From positions 52,127 through 116,126 of the forward strand of contig JALHOR010000002.1 in the NCBI GenBank assembly GCA_022842885.1: a stretch of 64,000 nucleotides of DNA. Reading direction: 5' to 3'. The notes under the pieces are model-generated. The model saw nothing but the letters and a program-made list of their open reading frames with translations, was not told the origin of the DNA and made no database searches. Numbering within the stretch: the first letter of the stretch is position 1; the number at the start of each line of letters is the position of its first letter. A program made the position numbers and the translations under genes. Positions 48,901 to 58,403 of the stretch are shown piece after piece. Source of the stretch: Anaerolineae bacterium. Lineage in GTDB: Bacteria; Chloroflexota; Anaerolineae; Aggregatilineales; Phototrophicaceae.

Positions 48901-51900
48901 TGCCATCGGTAATCGCCATAATGTCGGTGCCATTTTCAGCATTCACTAGCGTGAAACTGGTTACAGCAATGGTTTGATTAGGCTGCGAAAGCGACCAATT
49001 AAAGCGCGTGCGAGCAATACCGCCGTTGCCATCATTCACGCTGACAACCACCGTATATAACACGGGCAAATCGGCATTGGCGAACAAGGTATTGGCAAAT
49101 GCACCACCCGGTACACCGCTAATCACACCCGTTACAGGGTCAATTTCCAAGCCCGGCGGCAGTCCGGCGGCACTGAATTCCAATGTATCGTTATCTTCAT
49201 CATCGGCGATGATGGGCAGCGGCGCAATCGGTTGACCTGCTAAACCAGCTTGATTGCCCGGATTTTCAATCGTTGGTGGACGATTCAATGCTGAAACATT
49301 CAATTTCAGATTGCCGCTATCGCCCTGATACCCGCCGATGGTAATGAATAAAGGCGTTGTATCACCAGTCGTCGTTTGAATCAGGGAGCGTGTACCATCG
49401 CCACTGTCATCGTCGCAAGCAATTTCGACTAAATTGCCATCTATTTCCTTGTAAATTGCCATGACAGTATCGAAGGTTGAGCCATCAGTCGAAAATTCCA
49501 GATACGCATTGCCATCAGTGGGCGTGTAGGTATACCAAACTGTCTTGCCTAAATCCGACCCGCAGAATGGCAGTAAAGACTCATCATTCGGCGACAATGT
49601 TGCGCCTGTCGTGGTTTGTTCAAATTCATATGGCAAACTGGTAACATCAAATGCGCCCGTGATTTCGTCATTCGGCGGCGTCACATCTGGGATAAACGCT
49701 TCAAAAAACAGATTACCGCTTGCGCCCAACCGTCCACTAATCTGGATATAGTAAGTCGTGCCAATATTGGCATCCAGAATGATGCGTGACCCAACACCAA
49801 CAGCGGCGCTAATGTTGTTCAACAAAGTCTGATTGGCATCCACATCGTCATTGCAAGCAATATCGCTGCTGCTGCCATTGGGCTGACCTTCATAGACAGA
49901 CATCACAGTATCGTAATTGGCATTGATGCTTTGCAGAACCACGATGCCATCAATGCTCGGTGTATAGCTGAACCAAACAGATTTATCATCACTTAAGCCG
50001 CAGCTATGAACAGGTTCGTCATTGCTGTTGGTTGCGCCATCCGTGTTTTCTTCATATGTAAACTGTGGCGTATCGTTGGTCAGCGTGAAGTTAATAACCC
50101 CATCCAGTTCATCATTGACAGGTGTCGTGATGTTTTGCACTTCAAAGACCATTGTGCCGCTTTTATCTTGGCTGCCAGAAACCATGACATAGTAGGTTGT
50201 GCCAGCAACCGGCGTGAACAACAAGCTCGACGTTTCATCTTGTCCTTCGTCGTCATTGCAAGCAACTTCGGTCAAGCTGTCGCGTGTGCCTGTATAGACT
50301 GCGATACCCGTATCATAGTCTGAATCTTCAGTTGTAAAACGAATAGTATCATTACTAGTCGGTGTAAATTCATACCAGACAGTGCGGTTATAGCTGCTGA
50401 CGCAGGATGGGATTGGGTCTTCTGCCAATAATGTGGCTGCCAATGTTTGCTGCGTGTTGCTATACGGCGCAGATGTTACAGGTAAAGCATCATCAAAATC
50501 ATCATTGTCAGGCGGTTGAACTGACAGAACCAAAGCGCCGCCATCATTGACTTGACCACCCACTTGAATGTAGTAGGTTGTGCCAGATGTCGCTGCAATA
50601 TCTAACCGTGAGCGTGTGCTTTCGCCGCTGTCGTTATCGCAATCTACCGCCGTAAAATTAATGCCGTTATATGTCCAGACCGCCAGCACTGTATCAAAAT
50701 CTGTGCCATCGGTTTGAATGCGAATGTTTTCATTGCTAGTAGCGGTATAAACGTACCAAACCGTCCGTCCCACACCGACGCCACACGCTGGTACAGGTTC
50801 ATTGTTGTTGACTGTGCCTTCCAGCGTAGATTGCTTGTTTTGGTATGGCAGCGAATCAATCACAATCGCATTGATAAAATCATCGTTGGCAGGTGTTGGA
50901 TCAACTGGATTAACTTTATTGCCAGAAGGCGTTTGGGTTGTCCAATCTTTGCCCGTGTCCGTATCATTAGACAACGAATCGCGCCCTAAAGATTGCGACG
51001 GCAGCGGTGATACTGCGCCTAAGCCGATGAATTTTGTACCTTCTTTGGGTTGAACATCACCAATTGCCAGCGCATTGGCACCACCATCTCCGAACCGGAC
51101 GAAATCCACTCCAAAGCCACCATTGGTCAGGCTGACTGCACCTTTGGCATTAAAGTCTGACCATGAGATGCTCTGATTCATGTAGAGTTTGGTATCGGTA
51201 TTGCTGCCTGCGCCTTCATACACGACGACATACGTAATGGGCGCAATGCTGAAGCCATTCGGGAATGTATACACAATTTCCTGAAACCCGTTACCATCAA
51301 ACGTGATAAGTTGCCAACCAGTCATATCTACTGTGTCGAAACCGGGATTCACGATTTCGATATAATCGGTTGTGCCAGTGTTGATTTCATTAATCTTCAA
51401 CCGGACAAAGTTCTGCCCACCGAGTGTCGGTGCTTGCCGCGCCCAATCGCTGACATGATTGGTATCGCTGCTATAGGGGTCACGCCCGATAGTTTCGTCT
51501 TCATTTTCGGGCAGTGCAATATTGCCACCTGTAAAGTCATTCGTTACGGGCGCTGTGGTATCCCCAAAGCGCACTAATTCTACGATTGTACTATTTTGCA
51601 CTAACCGAACAGTACCGCCGACAGTACCCACCACTGGAACCGGCGCATTGGCTTGGGTGCTTTCAATAGACCCAGAGTCGCATTCTGCACCTTGCGGACG
51701 GGCGACGCCGCGTTGGTCTATATCATGGCAAACAAATTCGCCAACAGCATTATCAATAGCATCGCTGCCTGTTTCCAACGGATGATAGGCTGGATTACCT
51801 GTTAATGCGCCCAACATGGGGTCGCCAATGGTAGCGTCTGAACAGGTAGCATCCGTCGCAAGGCTATCGCTATTTACGTTTAAGTTAAAATAACTTATCG

Positions 51901-54900
51901 TAACGCAGTTTTCGCCAGAATTCGCAAAGAGCGAACCACTGATATTGATGAAACCATTAGTCGCATATAAACCAGTCCCCTCATGGAAGGCGATGGTTGT
52001 ATTACTGATAAACAGACTATCATCTGTGTAGATACCATCACCATTTTCAAGCGCATCATTGCCACTGATGGTCGTATTGTTAATCTCAGCGGACTCTTCT
52101 GCCGCTGGGTTAATATTGACGTATATCCCCCCGGCGTTGTTACTCGCTTGGTTACGAATAATCGCGCTGCGGGTGATAAATAGCGATGTTCCGATATACA
52201 GACCACCACCGTTTGAGCCAGCTTCGTTATCAGCAACGGTGCTGTTGTTAATGGTTGTCTCAAAACTTACTGCGTAAATCCCGCCACCGTTGTTGTTGGC
52301 GCGGTTATTGCTGATGAGGCTGCGTTCCACAACGTCTACGTAACCCGAATTGCTGTAAATGCCGCCGCCGTTTGACCCAGCAGTGTTGTTTTGCACCACA
52401 CTGGTTTGGAGTAAAACGATTGCATACGTGCTGTGATAAATCCCACCGCCGTTGTTGCTGGCAGTATTATTGGTGACTGTTGACCGAATAACCGCTACTT
52501 CATAATCAGCGAATATCCCGCCGCCATTAGTGGCACTGTTGCCAGAGATAAGGCTATCTTCAATCTCTGTCCAATATCCGCTGAAATCGGTAGCGCGAAC
52601 AGTGTTATCAGGTGTTTGCAATGCAGCACCACCACTATCGGGGTCAGCGATATAAATACCACCACCAAATTCAGCAGTGTTGTTGCTGATGGCACTGCGA
52701 AGAATGCTCATTATGCCTAAATTATAAATGCCGCCGCCTTCATTAGCGGTGTTATCGCTAACGGTGCTATCAATCAGATTTAGCGTGCCAGTATTGAAGA
52801 TACCGCCGCCCCAATCGCCCGTGTTATCTTCAACGACGCTGTTATTTTGCAGCGTTAAAGTGCCGTCATTGCGGATAGCGCCACCGTCATTACCGATCAA
52901 TCTGCCATTACGAACTTTGATATTATCCAATGTGAGGTTGCCATCAGTGGTGATACGGAACAACCGGAAGTTATTTTCGCTATTGCGCTGAACAATCGCA
53001 CCATTGCCTTCGATAATCAGCGTGATAGAAATTCCCGGCAATCCGGTGCTGCTTTCGCCATAGTTTTGGCTCACTGTAATCGTTGGCACATCAATCGTGA
53101 TGGTATTGATGCCCGCTGCCGGAACACATTCGCCCAATTCAGAACCAGACGGTGTGCCAGAATGAGCAGCAAGAATAGCTTCGCTGAGTGAGCAGAGACC
53201 ATCTGTGCCATTGATAGTGTTATCTGGGTCATTGACCACCATATTAACGGCAGGCGGCTCACCAACTGATTCCAGTTCAAAAGCGCCTGCATCGCAAGTG
53301 CCACCTTGCGGGCGCAAAATCCCGCGTTGGTCAATAGCGATAGCGTTAGAACTCAAATCCGTGCAGTCAGTCGCAGCGTCAATCGCCGGACTGCCGCTGA
53401 CTAAAGCAAAGGTTTGGGTTGTGCCACCATTATTTGCCAATGTATTTTCAATCAACGGCGTTGCTGTATTAGTAAAGCCACCGCCGCATGTATTGTCATT
53501 GGCAAAATTGCCACCAAAATCCGTAATTTCTCCGGTGCAGTTGTCACCGCCGATTTGGTTGGCAATGATCGAATTTTTGACATTAGCTTGCCCGGCAAAA
53601 TTGGAAAAACCAGCGCCTGAAAACCCGGCGCTATTCTGGGTGATAGTGCTGTTGATAATATTAGTCGTACTGAACTCGGTCGCGGAAGTGACAATCCCAC
53701 CACCATATTGGGCAGCGGAATTATTGCTAATGGTGCTGTTGCTAATGGTCGCTGTCCCAGTCAAGAACAAACCACCGCCATCATTGGCAAACGTCGTGTT
53801 ATTGTGAATGGTACTATTTTTCACCAATAACGTGGTGTTGCCGCCTGCGAAAATGCCGCCACCATTGGTCGAATTGCCGTTTTTGATGGTGGAATTAGTT
53901 ACAGTCACGATGCTTGTACCACCTACGTGCATATTCCCACCGACACCGCCCGCACCGTCGGAAAGTGTGGCGTCATTCAGTGTGAAATTAGCCGTGCCTG
54001 TTACTGTGAAGATAGCAAAGGTTGGGGTATCGCCAAAAGTATCGCGCTGGATAGTTGAGCCATTGGCGTTGAGCGTGATATTGCTGGTGATGTTCTGCAA
54101 TTCGCTTGTCAGCACATAATTCTCATTGTTACCCAGTTCAATTACATCAGCCCCGTCTCCCGCCGGACAATCGCCACTGGCTTCGTCGTTATTAGCAGCA
54201 TCAATCGCATTTGCTAAAGTACAGCCGGGACCCACTTCACTGGTCGTTGTTACCGTGATAGTCGCCTGTGCCGTGACTTTTTCATCGTCATTGGCGGGTG
54301 CATTCATAACGGTATCGCTCGTCAAACCCACGATAGCATTAACATCCGGCACTGCCACAGACGCTGCCGCTTTGATATTCGCCAACGCTGCTGGTTGGGG
54401 TGTGTCAGTCACATTCCAATCAATGGTATTGCTGCCTAAATACTGGGCTGTATCGGTATTTGTACCGTCGGCTTCATATAAGACAAGGTATTCATTGGGC
54501 TGCATGATTGTTCCCGATGGGAACGTATAAACCAACGATACTTCGCCATTGGCAGTTTCGACGATAAGTTGCCAATCGGTCAGGTCAACGGCGTTGTTAT
54601 CAGCGTTATACAATTCAATCCATGACGGATCATGCACTTTAATTTCATTGATGACCACATTGTTATTGCGGGTATCAATCGTAAATTCAGCAGTATCGCT
54701 CCAAGGACCGCGCACACCATCGGCATACACGGCTCTAACGCGCCAGTAATGGTCGCCTTCGCTCACAGGCAGCGAACCCACAACGCTGGTGGTCGTCAAT
54801 TTATCGAGGAACAATTTGTCCAAGAACAGTTTATCGAGGAACAGCTTGTCCAAGAACAACTTATCAAGGAACAGCTTGTCCAAGAATAACTTATCGAGGA

Positions 54901-57900
54901 ACAGCTTGTCCAAGAACAACTTATCAAGGAACAGCTTGTCCAAGAATAACTTGTCAAGGAACAGCTTGTCCAAAAACAAATCATCCGATTCAAGTTTATC
55001 AAGGAACAATTTGTCCAAGAACAACTTATCAAGGAACAGCTTATCCAAGAATAACTTGTCGAGGAACAGCTTGTCCAAAAACAACAGTCCAACGAAATTT
55101 TCCGAGCTATCTAGCTGGAATTCATATTCCACAGCGCCGGAAACAGGCGACCAATTGAAGGTCACTTCATTGCCATTATCCACGACAACGTTTAAGTTTT
55201 CAGGACGTTCTGCCACGATGGTAAAGCGATACGGTTGGCTAAAGTCGCCACCTTCGCGCCGCACGCGCCAGAAAAATGTGCCAGCATCAGTCAACGTAAT
55301 GTCTACGCTGTCATCGGCAATATCGGCGGTACGAATGACTAAGAAATTATCATCTACAAATTCAGCACGGGTGGCAATTTCAATTTCAAATTCAGTGGCG
55401 CTGGGGGCATCTTCATCATTCCAGCCAAATGTCACCACACCATTGAAAACTGCTTCGTTATTACTGGGTGTAATCGGCTGCGGCACACCGGTATTGATAG
55501 TGAAATCGTCACTATCGCTCCATGCTCCCCAACCATTATTAAAAGCGCGAACCCGCACCAAATAGCTGCCATTGGTCAGCGGTGTATTGGTTGTGAAGGT
55601 TGTGCTGTCGGTAGTGGTATCACGAACAATAGTTGCAAATTCCGTATCCGCTGCTGTAGTAATTTGGATTTGATACAAATCTGCATCAGTGACAGGCGTA
55701 TATGTCACAATTGGGAAAGACCCATTCACACTGATATTGATGATAATGGGTGTAGCGATTTCACCTACTGGCGCACCGTAAATAGCACGAGCGCCGTTTT
55801 TGTCATCGGCTTGCAGCAAATCCAGATAGAAATTGCCGCTGTTGCCAGTGAGTGGCAAATTGGGCGAATACGCTGGGTTCATAACAGCGATGGCTTTATT
55901 GGTTTGTTCATGTCCCAAACCAACCGCATGACCAATTTCGTGCAGCGCCACCAAGCCTAAATCGAGCGCGATAATTTTGCCTGCATTATCAAATACAGTG
56001 TCGCAATCCCAATTTTCGCCAAAGTCAAAGAAGATGTCGCCGGTGCCAGTTTCATAGGCAGCGTCGCTGGTGGGCAAATTCGATGGGAAATAAGCATACC
56101 CAAGCTGACCCGAAGGACCATCTATCGGGTGTACCCCAATGCGAATATCTGCCATCGCTGCATCAAAAGGCGCATTAAACGGCGCGGGTGGTTGGGGTTC
56201 AGTAATTTCTACAAATTGAATATCAGCAACTGTTTCCCACGCATCAAACGCCAAACGAATGCGCTCTTGTAAATCGCAGGTGCTAGTGTTCCCCGGTAAA
56301 TTGCCGACAGAACTGGAAATCGGATTAATCGCAGTTGGCAGTTCCGCCCCGGAGATGTCAACACTATTTGGCAAGAAGGTATAGGTAATCGTGCCACCGG
56401 AAACCGCCGGAGGGAAATTCTGGTCAAAGGCAGGTGGTAGACCCCATTTTGTCCCAAAACTGCGGAACTGTGCCGATGCTTCTACATTGGGTGAACCAAT
56501 CGCGCCACCATCAATCATAATCGTACCGTTGTTATAGCGCAGCGCAAAACATTCGCTGGCGGCGGCGAGATAGGCTTGCCCGGCTTGCTGCAATGCATCG
56601 CCACTGATGCCTTGCTGAATTAGATTGAAGTAGTTTTCCTGTGCTGCACTAACAATGTCGCTATCGCACTCTGCCAATGGCACAGGCGTAATTTCGCCAT
56701 CGCCAGCGTCGTCATCATCTAATTGGAAATAAACCGTTTTGCCATTAACGGTCAAATGGCGTCCAAACGCCATTTCTAATGCAGCGATAGCGGCGACATG
56801 CGGTGTCGCCAACGATGTGCCACTGAGGGTCGTATAACCGCCATCCAATGCCAGTGTCGCAATATCGCGCCCCGGTGCATATAAACCAACTGCCGCACCA
56901 TAATTGCTAAAACTGCTAATTGTCCCATTCGGGTCTACAGAGCCAACAGCAACCACTTCGCTATAAGCTGCCGGATAAAGCAATTGTGCCGAGCCATTGT
57001 TCCCGGTAGCCGCCACCACTAATACATCATGCCGGGTGGCATAATCAATCGCATTTTCGAGGATACTGGAAGGATTATTCCCGCCAAGGCTGATATTGAT
57101 AATTTTCGCGCCATGGTCAACGGCATATACAATCCCTGCCGCAACCTGCGAATAACTACCGATGCCTTGAGCATCCAAAACGCGCACAGGCAAAATTTGA
57201 GCGTGCGGCGCGACCCCTGCTATGCCCAAGCGATTGTTATGTTGGGCAGCAATCACGCCAGTGACGGCGCAACCGTGACCATAATCGTCCTGCGGATTAG
57301 CATCATTTTCAACAAAATCCCAACCATCAGCTGCAATTTTGCCCGCTAATTCAGTATGAGCAGCGCAAATACCGCTGTCTACGACGGCAATTTTGACCGG
57401 AGCAGCAGTGGTTGGCAGCACTGCCCATGCCGCCGGCGCGTTGATAACTGGCAGATTCCACTGGCTCATATACAGCGGGTCATTGGGTGTAAACGCCGCC
57501 CCCGCATAATAATCGGGCATTGCTGCTATGAGTAACGAAGATGCAGGCAACGTATTATAGGCAACTGTGTCCGGCAGTTTAATGGTTACGGTATGAAGTG
57601 CCGCAATCTCGCTGATGATGGTTGCCCCAATTTCAGCTAAGTAGGCATCCCGTTGGGCAGCATCGCTATCTGCTGCAAATTGCACAATTGCCACGCCCGG
57701 AATAGGTTCTGTCGGCACATTGGCAACAACCAACGTATTGTCTATACCGTTATCATTATTTTGAATAATTTCAGTAGGGGTATTTTCTTGAGGTTGTGCT
57801 GCAACAGAAGATTCATCAGGCGCAGGTGTCGCCAGAACAACCTCCGTTGTATCATTTTCAGTAATGTTAGCAATTTCTGGCACATTAGCACCAGCTTCAT

Positions 57901-57994
57901 TGCGCTGATATTGGATGGATGCCAACACCAGCACCCATACGGCGATGAGCATAATCCCACCGCGCAGCAACCAACGACGTTCTCGGTTAGTCAT
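45947..57994 (-). CDS. Giant exported protein with subtilisin and metzincin proteases
   Basis: About 4,015 residues from the ATG at 57994 (MTNRERRWLLRGG, GGGGA upstream). Domains in order: N-terminal membrane helix; propeptide-like region; S8 subtilase (Asp in AVVDSGI, His in YGHGCAVTG, Ser in SGTSLATPHVA, about 185-410); metzincin-type zinc protease (LHEIGHAVGLGHE, Met-turn VMNP, about 570-735); fibronectin-like modules split by an LFLDK repeat; lamin-tail domain; two beta-helix 'CTLANAI/CSLSEAI' regions; a second lamin-tail; four PPC domains; several Ig-like He_PIG repeats; two thrombospondin-3 calcium repeats; Ala/Pro tail. It is probably a surface adhesin-protease. Confidence 0.85.
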   Translation of the reverse strand: MTNRERRWLLRGGIMLIAVWVLVLASIQYQRNEAGANVPEIANITENDTTEVVLATPAPDESSVAAQPQENTPTEIIQNNDNGIDNTLVVANVPTEPIPGVAIVQFAADSDAAQRDAYLAEIGATIISEIAALHTVTIKLPDTVAYNTLPASSLLIAAMPDYYAGAAFTPNDPLYMSQWNLPVINAPAAWAVLPTTAAPVKIAVVDSGICAAHTELAGKIAADGWDFVENDANPQDDYGHGCAVTGVIAAQHNNRLGIAGVAPHAQILPVRVLDAQGIGSYSQVAAGIVYAVDHGAKIINISLGGNNPSSILENAIDYATRHDVLVVAATGNNGSAQLLYPAAYSEVVAVGSVDPNGTISSFSNYGAAVGLYAPGRDIATLALDGGYTTLSGTSLATPHVAAIAALEMAFGRHLTVNGKTVYFQLDDDDAGDGEITPVPLAECDSDIVSAAQENYFNLIQQGISGDALQQAGQAYLAAASECFALRYNNGTIMIDGGAIGSPNVEASAQFRSFGTKWGLPPAFDQNFPPAVSGGTITYTFLPNSVDISGAELPTAINPISSSVGNLPGNTSTCDLQERIRLAFDAWETVADIQFVEITEPQPPAPFNAPFDAAMADIRIGVHPIDGPSGQLGYAYFPSNLPTSDAAYETGTGDIFFDFGENWDCDTVFDNAGKIIALDLGLVALHEIGHAVGLGHEQTNKAIAVMNPAYSPNLPLTGNSGNFYLDLLQADDKNGARAIYGAPVGEIATPIIINISVNGSFPIVTYTPVTDADLYQIQITTAADTEFATIVRDTTTDSTTFTTNTPLTNGSYLVRVRAFNNGWGAWSDSDDFTINTGVPQPITPSNNEAVFNGVVTFGWNDEDAPSATEFEIEIATRAEFVDDNFLVIRTADIADDSVDITLTDAGTFFWRVRREGGDFSQPYRFTIVAERPENLNVVVDNGNEVTFNWSPVSGAVEYEFQLDSSENFVGLLFLDKLFLDKLFLDKLFLDKLFLDKLFLDKLESDDLFLDKLFLDKLFLDKLFLDKLFLDKLFLDKLFLDKLFLDKLFLDKLFLDKLFLDKLFLDKLTTTSVVGSLPVSEGDHYWRVRAVYADGVRGPWSDTAEFTIDTRNNNVVINEIKVHDPSWIELYNADNNAVDLTDWQLIVETANGEVSLVYTFPSGTIMQPNEYLVLYEADGTNTDTAQYLGSNTIDWNVTDTPQPAALANIKAAASVAVPDVNAIVGLTSDTVMNAPANDDEKVTAQATITVTTTSEVGPGCTLANAIDAANNDEASGDCPAGDGADVIELGNNENYVLTSELQNITSNITLNANGSTIQRDTFGDTPTFAIFTVTGTANFTLNDATLSDGAGGVGGNMHVGGTSIVTVTNSTIKNGNSTNGGGIFAGGNTTLLVKNSTIHNNTTFANDGGGLFLTGTATISNSTISNNSAAQYGGGIVTSATEFSTTNIINSTITQNSAGFSGAGFSNFAGQANVKNSIIANQIGGDNCTGEITDFGGNFANDNTCGGGFTNTATPLIENTLANNGGTTQTFALVSGSPAIDAATDCTDLSSNAIAIDQRGILRPQGGTCDAGAFELESVGEPPAVNMVVNDPDNTINGTDGLCSLSEAILAAHSGTPSGSELGECVPAAGINTITIDVPTITVSQNYGESSTGLPGISITLIIEGNGAIVQRNSENNFRLFRITTDGNLTLDNIKVRNGRLIGNDGGAIRNDGTLTLQNNSVVEDNTGDWGGGIFNTGTLNLIDSTVSDNTANEGGGIYNLGIMSILRSAISNNTAEFGGGIYIADPDSGGAALQTPDNTVRATDFSGYWTEIEDSLISGNSATNGGGIFADYEVAVIRSTVTNNTASNNGGGIYHSTYAIVLLQTSVVQNNTAGSNGGGIYSNSGYVDVVERSLISNNRANNNGGGIYAVSFETTINNSTVADNEAGSNGGGLYIGTSLFITRSAIIRNQASNNAGGIYVNINPAAEESAEINNTTISGNDALENGDGIYTDDSLFISNTTIAFHEGTGLYATNGFINISGSLFANSGENCVTISYFNLNVNSDSLATDATCSDATIGDPMLGALTGNPAYHPLETGSDAIDNAVGEFVCHDIDQRGVARPQGAECDSGSIESTQANAPVPVVGTVGGTVRLVQNSTIVELVRFGDTTAPVTNDFTGGNIALPENEDETIGRDPYSSDTNHVSDWARQAPTLGGQNFVRLKINEINTGTTDYIEIVNPGFDTVDMTGWQLITFDGNGFQEIVYTFPNGFSIAPITYVVVYEGAGSNTDTKLYMNQSISWSDFNAKGAVSLTNGGFGVDFVRFGDGGANALAIGDVQPKEGTKFIGLGAVSPLPSQSLGRDSLSNDTDTGKDWTTQTPSGNKVNPVDPTPANDDFINAIVIDSLPYQNKQSTLEGTVNNNEPVPACGVGVGRTVWYVYTATSNENIRIQTDGTDFDTVLAVWTYNGINFTAVDCDNDSGESTRSRLDIAATSGTTYYIQVGGQVNDGGALVLSVQPPDNDDFDDALPVTSAPYSNTQQTLAATLLAEDPIPSCVSSYNRTVWYEFTPTSNDTIRFTTEDSDYDTGIAVYTGTRDSLTEVACNDDEGQDETSSLLFTPVAGTTYYVMVSGSQDKSGTMVFEVQNITTPVNDELDGVINFTLTNDTPQFTYEENTDGATNSNDEPVHSCGLSDDKSVWFSYTPSIDGIVVLQSINANYDTVMSVYEGQPNGSSSDIACNDDVDANQTLLNNISAAVGVGSRIILDANIGTTYYIQISGRLGASGNLFFEAFIPDVTPPNDEITGAFDVTSLPYEFEQTTTGATLSPNDESLLPFCGSDLGKTVWYTYTPTDGNAYLEFSTDGSTFDTVMAIYKEIDGNLVEIACDDDSGDGTRSLIQTTTGDTTPLFITIGGYQGDSGNLKLNVSALNRPPTIENPGNQAGLAGQPIAPLPIIADDEDNDTLEFSAAGLPPGLEIDPVTGVISGVPGGAFANTLFANADLPVLYTVVVSVNDGNGGIARTRFNWSLSQPNQTIAVTSFTLVNAENGTDIMAITDGMIIFDGDLPTTQLSVRANTSGSPESVRFALNGNLNFNTDNAAPFALAGQTGSDYNAWAYVLGQENLLTATPFTQDNAGGLTGTSLSVSFTIAETPNQAPTVINPGNQTNTSGNVINLPIVASDPENQTLTYSATGLPSGLSINPNTGVISGTLAANAQTSSPYTVTVTVKDPGNLSDSETFTWTVKPLCVPDPLAHLTAQIVPGATAGKWVGVITNNSDCKYDVGMAAYQKMDNTLKNQVLFTPNGTATALQIGRGETRLTVTAPQCAAQLDIFFDASHLGVYSAYTGQQAQLDIVPLILPAFETNQFGTYGNRYNARLLLARHLPGDFCGDDEEEEPTPNLAPTVNNPGNQTNTSGNAIALPIVANDPEGLALTYSATGLPSGLSINPNTGVINGTLASNAHTNSPYTVTVTVKDPGNLSDSETFTWIVNAPAPVNQPPTVTNPGNQTNTSSDVINLPIVANDPENQTLIYSATGLPSGLSINPNMGVISGTLASNAHTNSPYTITVTVKDPGNLSDSETFTWMVNAPAPVNQAPTINNPGNQTNTNGQSVNLLITGNDPENKPLRFSATGLPAGLSIDDASGVISGILASNAHTSSPYTVTITVLDDGGLTDSKQFSWIVNAPTPVNQAPTINNPGNQTNTSGQLVNLLITGNDPENKPLRFSATGLPAGLSIDDASGVISGILASNAHTSSPYTIIITVLDDGGLTDSKQFSWIVNEPAPVVLCSQLDPLAHLTAQIVPGDVAGKWVGIITNNSDCLYDVGVAAYKKLDAVQKNQELFSSATALQVGRGETRLTMDAPQCATQLDVFFDASHLSIYPAYAGKQAQLDVVPMVVPTFATNLYGIYGNWYGPRLLKFQHIYGQFCTPDTDSDKVVDTFDLCPQTPAGAIVDATGCAASQLDGDNDGIHDALDTCPQTLVGDTVDATGCTVTPIEPVTSQAQNSVPAGDAAAAQSTGTTPPVENTDTTIPADAPAAVESAASGS
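54798..55085 (-). repeat. Tandem 15-bp repeat encoding LFLDK
   Basis: Nineteen pentapeptide units: six LFLDK, one LESDD, then twelve LFLDK, at about residues 970-1066 of the giant protein. At DNA level two synonymous units mostly alternate (CTGTTCCTCGATAAG-like and TTGTTCTTGGACAAG-like), so the true period is 30 bp. Confidence 0.9.
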
Positions 57995-58403
57995 AATAAC
58001 CATTCCCCAAACCACTAAAACAATATTTGCTCATCAATGCAAATACTGTGAGTGATGATAATAAGAGATGACAAATTAACGGATGTTACATATTAGTATT
58101 GTCATCTTTACGCCCTTTCAGGCACATAAAATCAAACTTACAAATCCCTTGAGTTATCAAGAAAAATAGTGTAATTTTAAACGATAAAAATGATTTTTCT
58201 TTACGTTATATTCATTTTATGTGCTTTGTATTGAGGCAACTTGTTATTTTTCAAGCATATACCTAACAAATTTTCAGGACAAACCAAATTTATACTGAAA
58301 TGTTAGTTAATTTCCCCTCAAAAACACTCGCTTGTAATTTCTGTTTTTCCTAAAAAACGCTACAATCAACTATGGTTAGTTAATGCCCGGAGATGTTAGA
58401 CAT
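57995..58403. promoter_or_regulatory. AT-rich divergent region between the giant gene and the kinase gene
   Basis: About 400 bases without a gene, clearly more AT-rich than the flanks. TACAAT at 58361-58366 with TTTCTG 17 bases before it could be the kinase promoter. No convincing -35/-10 pair was assigned to the giant gene. There is no obvious repeat or RNA gene. Confidence 0.35.

Noticed and set aside
54798..55085. Possible CRISPR array
   Set aside because: Units are 15 bp without spacers, in frame and translated inside a clear domain protein.
54789..55565. Plus-strand open frame with NLSRNSLSKN repeats
   Set aside because: It is the complement of the LFLDK repeat of the giant minus-strand gene and has no ribosome site or domain.
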